Part shown: in pieces, positions 18,126 through 26,152 of the stretch
How positions within the stretch are numbered: position 1 is the first letter of the stretch
How the letters are laid out: the number at the start of each line of letters is the position of its first letter
From: SZUA-36 sp963753105
Lineage (GTDB): Bacteria; Pseudomonadota; Gammaproteobacteria; Xanthomonadales; SZUA-36
DNA: 64,000 bases
Direction: 5' to 3'
NCBI GenBank assembly: GCA_963753105.1
Contig: CAVWBD010000001.1
Location: 1,220,704 to 1,284,703 of the forward strand
Position numbers and translations under genes: made by a program
The notes under the pieces: generated by a model
What the model saw: the letters and a program-made list of their open reading frames with translations, nothing else
What the model was told of the DNA's origin: nothing
The model's database searches: none

Positions 18126-20078
18126 ATGATGAATAAAAGAAACACAGTAAGACTTACGCTTTCAATCATCGTTCTGGCAGGTCTCACCCAGATTGGCATT
18201 GCCTGGGGACAAGTGACCAGACCCTTGCTCCAGGAAGGCAAGACAGCGCTGTATCAGCGTGTCATCGCCATACCCGGTGCGAAACTGAGCACGGTACCAG
18301 GGGCAAGCTCTGCGACCACCCTCAAGGTCTCGCCGTTTTCGACCTTCTACGTCTATCAACGCAGAAACAGCAATGGCCAGTGGTTACAGGTTGGAACAGA
18401 CAGCACCGGAACCGTCGCAGGCTGGCTACCTGCGGGGCAGGCAGTCGACTGGAATCAGACACTGACCGTCGCTTTCAGGGATTCCGCCGAACAGAACCGG
18501 GTGCCATTATTCGGTGATCGAGCCTCCCTGAAGACCCTCATCGACAACGGGGATTCAGTCGCATATTCAAAACTGAGTGACCAGGCCGCAGAAGGTGTCA
18601 GCGGGGATTCGCCCGTGGTGGCCATCCAACCCGAGGGTTACATTGATATCCGCAAGGAATTTTACCTGGTGCCGATATTGGATCACGAAGATGTCCTGGT
18701 GGGTGGGCAGCAGGCCCGGCTATTGCACGTGGCCACCGTGCCGCTACAGGATTCCCAGGCAGTGGTAGATACCTACCGGACCGGCATCGTGTTCGTTATC
18801 GACTCCACCATATCCATGGGGCCCTATATCGATAAGACCCGCGAGATCATGCAGCGTGTCTACCGGTCCATTGAGGATGCAAAGCTGGCGGATCAGGTCA
18901 GCTATGGCCTGGTGGCTTATCGCGACAATATTACGGCTGTGCCACAACTCGAGTTTGTAACCAGAACCTATGCGAGCCTGGCCGATGGCACCAGCGGTAA
19001 GGAATTTCTGTCCCGAATTGCGGCAGTGAAACCGGCTACAGCCTCCAGTGAAGGCTTCAATGAGGACGCTTACGCTGGCATTAGCGAGGCGATCAAGGCC
19101 ATCGACTGGAGTGGTTATTATGCGAAGTACATCATCCTGATCAGCGATGCGGGTCCGCGTGTTGAAAACGATCCACTCTCCGCCACGGGAATGGGCTCAG
19201 CCTCCGTTAGGGAGCTTGCCCATGAGAATGATATCGCGATCGGAGTCTTCCACCTCAGAACCACGGCGGGCGCCAGCAATCACGCCTTTGCCGAGGAGCA
19301 GTATCGCGAATTATCAAACATCAGCGGCATTGGTGATTTCTACTACCCTATCAAAACCGGCGATGTGAGTGGTTTCGAAACAGCCTTGAGTTCCATGACA
19401 GAACAACTGACCGCACAGGTACGTGAGGCAGCCAGTGGTCGTCCACCTGAAAACGTTGTGACAGCCACCGGCGGCTCGACCGAGCTTGATGAGTTTCAGA
19501 ACAAGGTCGCACGCCTGGGCTACGGGTTGCGCATGAAATACCTGCAGGAGGAGAAACTTGGCGGTCAGAGGGTGCCGGCGCTGTTCAATGCCTGGATGGT
19601 TGACCGTGACCTGGCCGCACCTGCTGAGCGCTCCATTGATGTACGGGTCCTGTTAACCCGCGATCAGCTCAGTGATTTGCACGAAGTGCTGAGCCAGGTG
19701 CTGATAACGGCCGAGGAAGGTACGCTGGCTCCGGATGATTTCCTCGATGAACTCAAGAGTCTTGCCGCCTCCATCAGCCGTGATCCCGCCGCTGCCAAGA
19801 TGTCGACGCGTGCCGTTGGTGGCCAGAGTCTTGCCGATATGGGTTATATGCGCGAATACCTCGAAGGGCTGCCCTACAAGAGTGAGGTGATGAATCTCGA
19901 CCTCAGTATCTGGCAGCAATGGCCGGCCCAGCGCCAGTTCGAGTTCATCAGTCAGCTCGATGGAAAGGTTGCCTATTACCGATCGTTGCACGATAACGTC
20001 GATTTGTGGGTGCCACTTGATGAGGGCGAGGTGGATGGTGACTCGGTGTATCCCCTGTTACTGGAGGCATTACCCTGA
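18126..20078 (+). CDS. Secreted SH3-like/von Willebrand A protein (PpkA periplasmic-region-like, no kinase)
   Basis: Exported protein of 650 aa: signal peptide (residues 1-29), an SH3-like domain (about 36-105) with QRVIAIPGAKLSTVPG and WLPAGQAVDW, a linker, and a vWA domain from about 218 with MIDAS motif DSTIS at 226-230 and YGLVAYRDN following. The C-terminal 220 residues have no known domain I can name. The layout resembles the extracytoplasmic half of PpkA, the kinase of type VI secretion, but no kinase domain or transmembrane helix is present. It sits in a tight operon with a TPR-like membrane protein upstream and an ABC ATPase and permease downstream, as PpkA does with TagST. Confidence 0.8.
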   Translation: MMNKRNTVRLTLSIIVLAGLTQIGIAWGQVTRPLLQEGKTALYQRVIAIPGAKLSTVPGASSATTLKVSPFSTFYVYQRRNSNGQWLQVGTDSTGTVAGWLPAGQAVDWNQTLTVAFRDSAEQNRVPLFGDRASLKTLIDNGDSVAYSKLSDQAAEGVSGDSPVVAIQPEGYIDIRKEFYLVPILDHEDVLVGGQQARLLHVATVPLQDSQAVVDTYRTGIVFVIDSTISMGPYIDKTREIMQRVYRSIEDAKLADQVSYGLVAYRDNITAVPQLEFVTRTYASLADGTSGKEFLSRIAAVKPATASSEGFNEDAYAGISEAIKAIDWSGYYAKYIILISDAGPRVENDPLSATGMGSASVRELAHENDIAIGVFHLRTTAGASNHAFAEEQYRELSNISGIGDFYYPIKTGDVSGFETALSSMTEQLTAQVREAASGRPPENVVTATGGSTELDEFQNKVARLGYGLRMKYLQEEKLGGQRVPALFNAWMVDRDLAAPAERSIDVRVLLTRDQLSDLHEVLSQVLITAEEGTLAPDDFLDELKSLAASISRDPAAAKMSTRAVGGQSLADMGYMREYLEGLPYKSEVMNLDLSIWQQWPAQRQFEFISQLDGKVAYYRSLHDNVDLWVPLDEGEVDGDSVYPLLLEALP

Positions 20079-20812
20079 GCACGAACGTCTTTTCGCTGCG
20101 TGATGTGACGAAAAGTTACGCGGCGGGTGGCGCCAAATATACGTTGTCTGTCCCCCGGCTTGATATCAGGCCGGGGGTCAAGCTGGCATTTGTCGGTGAA
20201 AGTGGTTCCGGCAAGAGTACGTTACTCGAACTCCTGGCCATGATTCTGCGCCCGGACAACATTGATACCTTTACCTTTAAACCCGATGCAGAAAGAGAAA
20301 GTATCGATATTGAGGCGGCCTGGCAGTCCGGTGACGCCGATCAACTGAGTGATTTGCGCAGCAGGTACGTCGGTTACGTGTTGCAAAGCGGCGGTTTGTT
20401 GCCATATCTCAGCGTGCGGGAAAATATCAACCTGTCGCGCCAGCTACTGCATCTGCCAGTGGACGAGGCGGCGGAAGAATGGGCCGTGAAACTCAATATC
20501 CAACAACAACTCGACAAGCTGCCCTCGATGCTGTCGGTCGGGCAGAGACAGCGTGCGGCGATTGCCCGTGCGTTGGCGCATGAGCCACGGGTGCTGATAG
20601 CCGATGAGCCGACAGCGGCCATCGACCCTCAAAATGCGGAGCGCATTATGGCCCTGATGGCGGCGCTGGCCGACGACCTGGGCGTGACCCTGATCGTCGC
20701 GAGTCATGCCATCGGCCTGGTTGAACAGGCCGGTTTACAGCTATTGAATCTCCACACCGAGTCACTCGATGGTGACTCCTTGCTGGTGACGGTGTCCGAT
20801 GCGACCTGTTAA
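20075..20812 (+). CDS. ABC transporter ATPase, LolD/TagT-like (probable CTG start)
   Basis: Cytoplasmic ATPase of about 245 aa partnering the next gene. Walker A GESGSGKST, Q-loop YVLQSGGLLPYLSVREN, signature SVGQRQRAAIARAL and Walker B VLIADEPTAA are intact. The first usual start codon is GTG 20105, but it would cut off the first beta-strand (VFSLRDVTKSY). The same frame opens at CTG 20075, 7 bases after GGAGG at 20063-20067 and overlapping the preceding stop as CTGA, so I prefer a CTG start coupled to the vWA gene. The sequence type is that of MacB/LolD/TagT mechanotransmission ABC systems. Confidence 0.85.
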   Translation: MSTNVFSLRDVTKSYAAGGAKYTLSVPRLDIRPGVKLAFVGESGSGKSTLLELLAMILRPDNIDTFTFKPDAERESIDIEAAWQSGDADQLSDLRSRYVGYVLQSGGLLPYLSVRENINLSRQLLHLPVDEAAEEWAVKLNIQQQLDKLPSMLSVGQRQRAAIARALAHEPRVLIADEPTAAIDPQNAERIMALMAALADDLGVTLIVASHAIGLVEQAGLQLLNLHTESLDGDSLLVTVSDATC

Positions 20813-22025
20813 CACACACCATAAACTTGTTGTATTTCTAGCCTGGCGCGATTACTGGCACGAGAAGTTGATGTCAATTTGCTTCATCCTTGCATTGAGT
20901 GCCGTGCTGGTACCATTGCTGGTTCTGTTCGGCCTGAAGTATGGAATTGTCACCAACCTCTTGACGCCGCTCAAGGAGGACCCGCGTTACCGGCAAATCC
21001 AGCCCGTTGGTAGCGGAAAATACGGCCCCGAATGGTTCGAGACCATGGCTGCGTTACCCGAAGTGGCCTTCATCGTACCCCGAACACGCACGATTGCAGC
21101 CATCATCAGTTTGCGTGCCGCCGATACCGACGTGGGACGTATCATTGATGTTGAGTTGATACCATCCGCTGCTAACGACCCGGTACTCGGCGGTCTGCAG
21201 GAACCGGGCGGACTCGGGCATGTGGTGCTCTCCCGGGATGCTGCCGACAAGCTCGGTGCGAATGTCGGAACCAGGCTCGAAGGCATAATGACACGCGTCT
21301 ACAAGGACGAATCACAAACCGGTCTGCTACCGCTGGAGGTGGTGGGCGTGGCGTCTGCGGCGGCTTTTGGACGTGATGGTCTGTTTGTATCGAACGAATT
21401 GCTGGTGGCAGTTGAGAATTTCCGTGATGGTCGTTACGTGCCCGCAATAGGCCTGGATGGTGTTGCAATGCGGGATGGCCCGCGCAACTACTCCGGCTTC
21501 AGGCTGTATGCAAGGAGCATCGAAGATGTCGCAGGCCTGCGCAAGGGCTTAATGGACCGTGGGATTGACGTGCGCACCCGGGTTGCGGATATAGAGCTGG
21601 TCGCCAAGCTGGATCGCAACCTGAGTATCGTTTTCTGGATCATCACCATCATTGCGGCCGGCGGCTACGGGCTTTCCTTTGGCACCAGTATCTGGGCGAA
21701 TGTCGATCGCAAGCGTCGTGAGTTCAGCGTACTGCGGCTGACGGGGTTCAGGACCCGTGGGATTGTCTGGTTTCCCATACTTCAGGCACTGCTGACCGGA
21801 GTGCTGGGTTGGGTCATTGCAGTGGTCGCTTTCTTCGTGGTCCAGAGCGGGCTCAACGCACTTTTCGTCGACAACATCGGCGGCGGCCAGCCAATATGCA
21901 GACTGCTGGCGGGGCACCTCGGAATTTCCCTGGTCATGACATTGATTGCAGCCGCCCTGGCGGCGGCATTGGGTGGCATGCGGATAGCCCAGTTCGAACC
22001 TTCGCTGGCGTTGCGGGAAGCATAA
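20799..22025 (+). CDS. FtsX/MacB-like ABC permease (TagS/LolE type)
   Basis: Inner-membrane permease of 408 aa overlapping the ATPase gene by 14 bases. One N-terminal helix (ICFILALSAVLVPLLVLFGL), a large periplasmic domain of about 250 residues, then three C-terminal helices (FWIITIIAAGGYGLSFGTSIW, LLTGVLGWVIAVVAFFVV, LVMTLIAAALAAALGG) give the four-helix plan of FtsX-type permeases. These do not import a solute but transmit ATPase motion to periplasmic or outer-membrane partners; the vWA protein is the obvious partner here. The ending QFEPSLALREA is typical of the family. Confidence 0.85.
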   Translation: MRPVNTHHKLVVFLAWRDYWHEKLMSICFILALSAVLVPLLVLFGLKYGIVTNLLTPLKEDPRYRQIQPVGSGKYGPEWFETMAALPEVAFIVPRTRTIAAIISLRAADTDVGRIIDVELIPSAANDPVLGGLQEPGGLGHVVLSRDAADKLGANVGTRLEGIMTRVYKDESQTGLLPLEVVGVASAAAFGRDGLFVSNELLVAVENFRDGRYVPAIGLDGVAMRDGPRNYSGFRLYARSIEDVAGLRKGLMDRGIDVRTRVADIELVAKLDRNLSIVFWIITIIAAGGYGLSFGTSIWANVDRKRREFSVLRLTGFRTRGIVWFPILQALLTGVLGWVIAVVAFFVVQSGLNALFVDNIGGGQPICRLLAGHLGISLVMTLIAAALAAALGGMRIAQFEPSLALREA

Positions 22026-22097
22026 ACAGCGGGTACCTTACTCTAATTCACTAATTGACAGATGCGCACGTAAATAGGTCACAATACTGTTTTCGTA

Positions 22098-22262
22098 GCC
22101 AAAAGGGGTCAGAGTCAAGTGCCAGAATCGAGACTCTGGCACTTGACTCTGACCTCCCTTTCGCTTGAAGTCTGTGCTGTAGGCAATTGCCAGGCATCGA
22201 ATAGAAAACCTCGCCCTTTCGGGCGAGGATGCCCCAGGCGGAGTTCAGCACTAAAGCCCGGG
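22098..22262. repeat. Palindromic REP/MITE-like element, first copy
   Basis: A perfect 18-bp inverted repeat (22108-22125 GTCAGAGTCAAGTGCCAG, complement at 22136-22153) with a 10-base loop is preceded by CCAAAAGG. A second hairpin follows: CCTCGCCC TTTC GGGCGAGG (22209-22228). The diverged copy is at 13424-13520. No transposase is encoded. Elements of this form are often mobilised in trans by Y1-type (REP-associated) transposases; that is inference. Confidence 0.75.
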
Positions 22263-22272
22263 TGAACCGGGC

Positions 22273-22992
22273 TCAGTGGAGTTCGTCGTGATTTTCGACC
22301 CTGTGCAGGATGTTGCGTAGCGATCTGCGGGTCGGGCAGAACAGGCACCACAATTTGATGGGTTTGCCCAGAACGAAGAATTCATTTTGAATGACCAGGT
22401 GAACCTGGTCTGAAGCTTCCGGCGCCAACAGGAAATGACGGACGATTTGCTGTTCCGGATCCCTGATGGCGAACGGCACTGAATAATGCGTGTTCATATT
22501 ACTGATACTGTGGATGGCCCTGGCATATAGGCCAATGAATACGTTGGCCATCTCGCTCAGGGTGTCCATCATCTGTTCCTGGAACAGGTCTTCCTCCGTT
22601 TTCCACGTGTGTTTTTTTCCTACCTGGCGAGCATTGCCCTGGTCGTTGGGCAGAGTCAGGTCGTCATCAATGTCGGAATGGAACAACAGATCCAGCGTCG
22701 GTTTCATCGCCTTGCCGAGGTGCTGGAAATCACTGGCTCGCATCAGCACGAAAATCCTGCCCTGCATATCGCCCACCATGGCGCTGGAAACCGTGTACAG
22801 GGGCTCATCGCCGATATGCTTCAGGCTTTCACTGAGGGTGGCAGGGGCGATCTCGAAACAGGAATCGGAGCACTCGATATCGAGACCGAACATGTCATCC
22901 AGCGCGCTCAGCGCCTTCTGGGTACCATCTACCAGGAAGCGGTCAAAGGAATTAACCTGTTTTTCGGTCAGGTTCAGATCGTGGGTGATCAT
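22273..22992 (-). CDS. CheC-like chemotaxis phosphatase
   Basis: A protein of 239 aa with the CheC/CheX/FliY-type helix LSEMANVFIGLYARAI at about 150-165, carrying the Glu and Asn expected for CheY-P dephosphorylation, and an N-terminal half-repeat (ESLKHIGDEPLYTVSSAMVG) lacking the same motif. It is the second gene of a two-gene unit with the CheY-like regulator, 43 bases downstream, which supports a phosphatase/response-regulator pair. The last 50 codons are duplicated at 13569-13740. Longer than ordinary CheC (about 205 aa). Confidence 0.7.
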   Translation of the reverse strand: MITHDLNLTEKQVNSFDRFLVDGTQKALSALDDMFGLDIECSDSCFEIAPATLSESLKHIGDEPLYTVSSAMVGDMQGRIFVLMRASDFQHLGKAMKPTLDLLFHSDIDDDLTLPNDQGNARQVGKKHTWKTEEDLFQEQMMDTLSEMANVFIGLYARAIHSISNMNTHYSVPFAIRDPEQQIVRHFLLAPEASDQVHLVIQNEFFVLGKPIKLWCLFCPTRRSLRNILHRVENHDELH

Positions 22993-23035
22993 TTGCTTAA
23001 GGTGTGTGCAGTAGGGGGGAGTAGTGCGCTCACAA

Positions 23036-23398
23036 TCACGTCGTCATGACCTGGTCAATGACCTTCAGCAAATCTCTTTGCATGAATGGTTTGCTGACAA
23101 AATCCCTGGCGCCCGACTTGCGTGCCCTTTCCTCGACCGAGTAATCACCGGAACCGGAGATCATTACAACCCTGGCAGCAGGGTTGACCTCGATGATCTC
23201 CTCGAGAATCGTCTCGCCATTCTTGCCGGTCATCAGGTAATCCAGTGTCACCAGCTCGGGGTTCAGGTCTTTGAATAGTTCCACTGCGGACTCACCGTCT
23301 TTTGCGCGGCCAATGACTTCATGACCGCCTTCCTCGATGATCCTGCCCAGGACATTGCGTGCAAACGCAGAGTCGTCAACTATCAATACTTTTGCCAT
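23036..23398 (-). CDS. CheY-like single-domain response regulator
   Basis: Single receiver domain of 120 aa with all key residues: IVDDSAFARN (acidic pair), TLDYLMTGKNG (phospho-acceptor Asp), MISGSGD (Ser/Thr) and VSKPF (Lys). ATG 23398 is preferred to 23407 because MAKVLIVDD is the usual beginning and GAAG lies upstream. There is no output domain, so it acts through a partner such as the flagellar motor or the CheC-like protein encoded next to it. Confidence 0.9.
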   Translation of the reverse strand: MAKVLIVDDSAFARNVLGRIIEEGGHEVIGRAKDGESAVELFKDLNPELVTLDYLMTGKNGETILEEIIEVNPAARVVMISGSGDYSVEERARKSGARDFVSKPFMQRDLLKVIDQVMTT

Positions 23399-23759
23399 TT
23401 TGAACACTTCAGATCACAGCCAACCAACGATTTTTCCGCACCTGGCTTAAGGGGTGCGGACCGTTTAGTAGGGGTCTGTTAAGACTTACTGACTCCGTCA
23501 GTCTTAACAGACCTTGGCTCCTTGCTGACACGTGGTGTCGTTAATAATCCTTGGCTTGCCACGTACACCAGGTGATCTCTGGTGAAAAACGTAGATTGGA
23601 TGAGTATCAAAAGAAGAGACGGATATGACCCGAATGCTCCCCAATACCCCTTGCATCCGTGCCAAAGATTAATTCCGTTACCTAATATTTACACCTAAAG
23701 TGCTTGTAAATCAAGATATATGTATCGGTTTTGCTTGTATGTCCAGCCCTGCTTACGGG
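23399..23759. other. Intergenic region with a long perfect hairpin
   Basis: No gene is supported in these 361 bases. The main feature is a perfect 14-bp inverted repeat, GGTCTGTTAAGACT at 23473-23486 and its complement at 23500-23513, with a 13-base loop that can form an alternative inner stem. It is not followed by a T run on either strand in a position to end a neighbouring gene, so it may be a REP-like element or a regulatory cruciform upstream of cheY. Confidence 0.5.
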
Positions 23760-24342
23760 CTATTCCAGGTAATGCTGGTGCGCCATGAGCTGTCCAACCA
23801 TCGGCTGAAATACGATCAGGATTTGCGCCACCCGGGATGCCTGGTTCTGGTAGATGTGTGGTTGTGATGCCAGGAACAACAGGCTGTCACCTTCCTTGAG
23901 TTTGTATTCACGCTCCGCAATCCTGCACACCAGGGATCCCTTTAACAGGTATACGAACTCCTCCCCGGCATGGGTGATCTGGCTCGCAGGTGCTGCTGCC
24001 ACCGGGTTCTATACTCATCAGGAACGGTTCGATTTGCTGGTTGGGCAGACCGCTGCCAAGGTTTTCCATCCTGACCCCGGCGGTTTCCGATGTAGGCCGG
24101 CGATCTTTTTTCAGGTGGATGACCCGCCCGTCACCCTGTTGTTCAAACAAGGCCGTGATCGGCACGGCCAGTGCAGTAGCCAGGCTGTGCAAGGAAGAAA
24201 CCGTTGGTGAATTATCACCACGTTCAATCAGGCTGATGGCATTGGTCGACAAGTGGCTCAACTCCGACAGGGCACGCAGTGACAAACCCTGTTTTGTGCG
24301 CAGTTCCCTGATACGTTGTCCTACGACGAGTTTTTCATTCAT
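23760..24342 (-). CDS. XRE-family regulator with C-terminal cupin (one frameshift)
   Basis: Transcription factor of about 193 aa. The N-terminal helix-turn-helix (about residues 8-62) contains VGQRIRELRTKQGLSLRALSE and ISLIERGDNSPTVSSL; the C-terminal half is a cupin (THAGEEFVYLLKGSL; YKLKEGDSLLF). The two halves lie in different frames and join near 23990-24005. This PuuR/SinR-like layout usually senses a small metabolite through the cupin. It is divergent from a NifX-like gene over a gap with strong palindromes, so autoregulation and control of 24481-25308 are likely. Confidence 0.82.
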
Positions 24343-24386
24343 TTGCAGATCCTGTTGGTTTATAGGTCACGCGGCTTCACGGTCAC

Positions 24387-24436
24387 TGTACAGTATATTG
24401 TACAAATATAATTGATAAGAATACAATATAGTTGTA
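24387..24436. promoter_or_regulatory. Paired palindromic operators in a divergent promoter
   Basis: The 138-base gap between the XRE-cupin gene and the NifX-like gene contains TGTACAGTATATTGTACA (24387-24404; outer half-sites TGTACA) and TACAA-N5-TTGTA (24422-24436). Their dyad centres are about 33 bases, or three helical turns, apart. This is the expected arrangement for cooperative binding by the adjacent regulator. Binding itself is inferred. Confidence 0.6.
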
Positions 24437-24480
24437 CACTCAAAACATGCAAAACAAACCTGAAAGTGGAGGTTTATAAC

Positions 24481-24889
24481 GTGAAAATTGCAGTTGCATG
24501 CATGAACGAATTTGCCGTCAGCGCGCATTTCGGCCGTGCTGAAAAGTACATGGTATTCGAAGTTGAAGACGGGCAGATCAGAGATAAAAAAATGCTGCCC
24601 AAACCCGGTCATCGTCATTTTTCCCAACAACAAACTGGCCAACAGGGTCTTAGAGCATTCGCACCAGGGCAGTGGTTTTGGCCATCACGCCAGGTGTAAA
24701 CACGAAGAAATGTTTGAAAATATCAAGGACTGTGACGTGCTTTTAACCGGTGGCATGGGGCGCGGCGCCTACCTCGATTTACAGAAGTGGGGTATCAGGC
24801 CCATTGTCACCGACATTACCGATGTCGAAAAAGCGGTCCAGGCCGTACTCGATGAAACAATCGTCGATCACACCGAAAAATTACACTAA
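24481..24889 (+). CDS. NifX/NafY-family (dinitrogenase iron-molybdenum cofactor) small protein (one frameshift)
   Basis: Small protein of about 135 aa beginning MKIAVACMNEFAVSAHFGRAEKY, the standard opening of the NifX/NifB-C-terminal-like fold. It continues to a His-rich stretch (LEHSHQGSGFGHHARC), then DVLLTGGMGRGAYLDL and GIRPIVTDI. The frame changes near 24630-24655. GTG 24481 follows GGAGGT. Non-nif relatives occur widely and are linked to metal or redox handling; no nitrogenase gene is near, so nitrogen fixation should not be inferred. Confidence 0.8.
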
Positions 24890-24902
24890 AAAGGGATCAG
24901 AC

Positions 24903-25308
24903 ATGAAACAGCATAAAATATTTAGCCTTGATTTGCCTGCTGGCCCCGGCACTGGCTTTTGCCGCAGGCCCGGTCAGCCACGATGAGGCAGGCACCATTA
25001 ATGGCAGTGTTTATTGCGATCAGGACGAGGATGGCAAATGCAACTGCAAGGAAGAAGGCCTTGGAGATATGCATGTCCAGATCTTTACCACGCAGTGTGG
25101 CGGCACACCCTTGCAGACCATCCACACGGACAAGGACGGAAATTTCAGTTTCCACGTGCCAGAACCCGGTCATTACTACGTCATGGTAGATCTGGATTAC
25201 GTTTGTGGTGGTCGGGTTCCGACCACTGAAACCTGCCAACAGGTTGATCTGAAGGCCGGGGAGACGGTCACGCTCAAGCCATTCGGTTATTCAAATTACG
25301 GTAAGTAA
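24903..25308 (+). CDS. Secreted SdrD B-like/prealbumin-fold protein (frameshift in signal peptide)
   Basis: Exported protein of about 135 aa. ATG 24903 reads MKQHKIF, then the frame shifts near 24925 into ICLLAPALAFAAGP, restoring a signal peptide. The mature part has the Ca-type SD-repeat text GSVYCDQDEDGKCNCKEEGLGDMHVQI, DKDGNFSF and YYVMVDLD, with paired cysteines suggesting disulphides. It begins 13 bases after the NifX-like gene and is probably co-transcribed with it. Role unknown; perhaps a surface or periplasmic binding protein. Confidence 0.7.
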
Positions 25309-25326
25309 CTTCCAGCCAGGAGAAGG

Positions 25327-25383
25327 CGGGTAACACGGGTGGCGATTAACGCCCGGCAAACTGCCGGGGCAGGCCGTTACCCG
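25327..25383 (+). ncRNA. Candidate three-way-junction RNA or complex terminator
   Basis: An outer 8-bp stem (CGGGTAAC 25327-25334 with GTTACCCG 25376-25383) encloses a small hairpin (GGCG/CGCC near 25341-25353) and a 7-bp hairpin (CCCGGCA/TGCCGGG, 25352-25368), the two overlapping by two bases. It lies 18 bases after a stop codon and 120 before the next gene. No T run follows. It could be an attenuator or a chance GC-rich structure. Confidence 0.3.
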
Positions 25384-25504
25384 TGACCTTATTGGCCAAA
25401 ACACCGCCCATAGACTTTCGGTTCCGCGTTTCCCTGCTTGCCCATTCCGGCTTGCTTACCTAAGCTTAAAGCAGGTAGTTCTCATCGTGAACGAGGAGGT
25501 TGTT

Positions 25505-26059
25505 ATGGTCCCTGCATTATCCCTGTGGTTGCCGGTTTTGCTCTCGGCAGTATTCGTTTTTATCGTCAGTTCCGTCATGCACATGGTATTTAAGTACCAC
25601 AGCAATGACATGAAGGCATTACCGAAAGAGGACGAGGTGATGGACGCCTTGCAGCCCTTCAATATCGAGGCGGGTGAGTATTTCATGCCGTATATCAGCG
25701 ACATGAAACAACGCGAGAGCGACGAGTTCAAGGCCAGGCTCGAAAAGGGCCCGGTCGCATTCCTGACCGTGGTTCCCGGTGCCTACGACATGGGCGGGAA
25801 GTTGGTCATGTGGTTTGTCTACAGCCTGCTGGTGGGTTTTTTCACGGCCTACGTGGCCGGTATTGCAATGGCGCCTGGCGCCCACTACCTGGCAGTATTC
25901 CGCATCACGGGCGCCGTGGCCTTTGTCGGTTACGCGCTGGCGTTGGTGCAGAACTCGATCTGGTACGGACGGGGTTGGGGCAGCACTCTCAAATACATGC
26001 TGGACGGTTTTGTCTACGCGCTGGTTACGGCGGGTACGTTTGGCTGGTTGTGGCCCTGA
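25505..26059 (+). CDS. Conserved-looking four-helix membrane protein
   Basis: Unrecognised inner-membrane protein of 184 aa. Hydrophobic helices lie at the N-terminus (LWLPVLLSAVFVFIVSSVMHMV), then MWFVYSLLVGFFTAYVAGIA, YLAVFRITGAVAFVGYALAL and YMLDGFVYALVTAGTFGWLW, with a soluble loop of about 60 residues after the first (EDEVMDALQPFNIEAGEYFMP). ATG 25505 follows GAGGAGG at 25493-25499; an upstream GTG (25487) is less likely. It is flanked by a hairpin on each side and seems monocistronic. Confidence 0.7.
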   Translation: MVPALSLWLPVLLSAVFVFIVSSVMHMVFKYHSNDMKALPKEDEVMDALQPFNIEAGEYFMPYISDMKQRESDEFKARLEKGPVAFLTVVPGAYDMGGKLVMWFVYSLLVGFFTAYVAGIAMAPGAHYLAVFRITGAVAFVGYALALVQNSIWYGRGWGSTLKYMLDGFVYALVTAGTFGWLWP

Positions 26060-26081
26060 TCGCAAGTTGACAGGATTCCGA

Positions 26082-26107
26082 CACCGGCCATTCAATAATG
26101 GCCGGTG
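26082..26107. terminator. Hairpin between convergent genes
   Basis: An 11-bp perfect stem CACCGGCCATT/AATGGCCGGTG with a CAAT loop lies 23 bases after the membrane-protein stop and 46 before the stop of the convergent cytochrome gene. There is no long T run, so it is a weak or bidirectional terminator candidate. Confidence 0.55.
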
Positions 26108-26152
26108 CCGGGTTGTTCGCTATCTGAAGATCAACGAGTCGTTCTGAGTGGC

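Noticed and set aside
17526..22025. Type VI secretion locus
   Set aside because: No tss genes, Hcp, VgrG or kinase are present; only the TagST-like and PpkA-periplasmic-like parts occur.
23600..23698. A 32-codon frame (MSIKRRDGYDPNAP...) in the gap upstream of cheY
   Set aside because: No ribosome binding site, no coding-like context and no neighbour linkage.
24481..24889. Nitrogen-fixation gene
   Set aside because: The NifX-like fold is common outside nif clusters and no nitrogenase or nif assembly gene is present.
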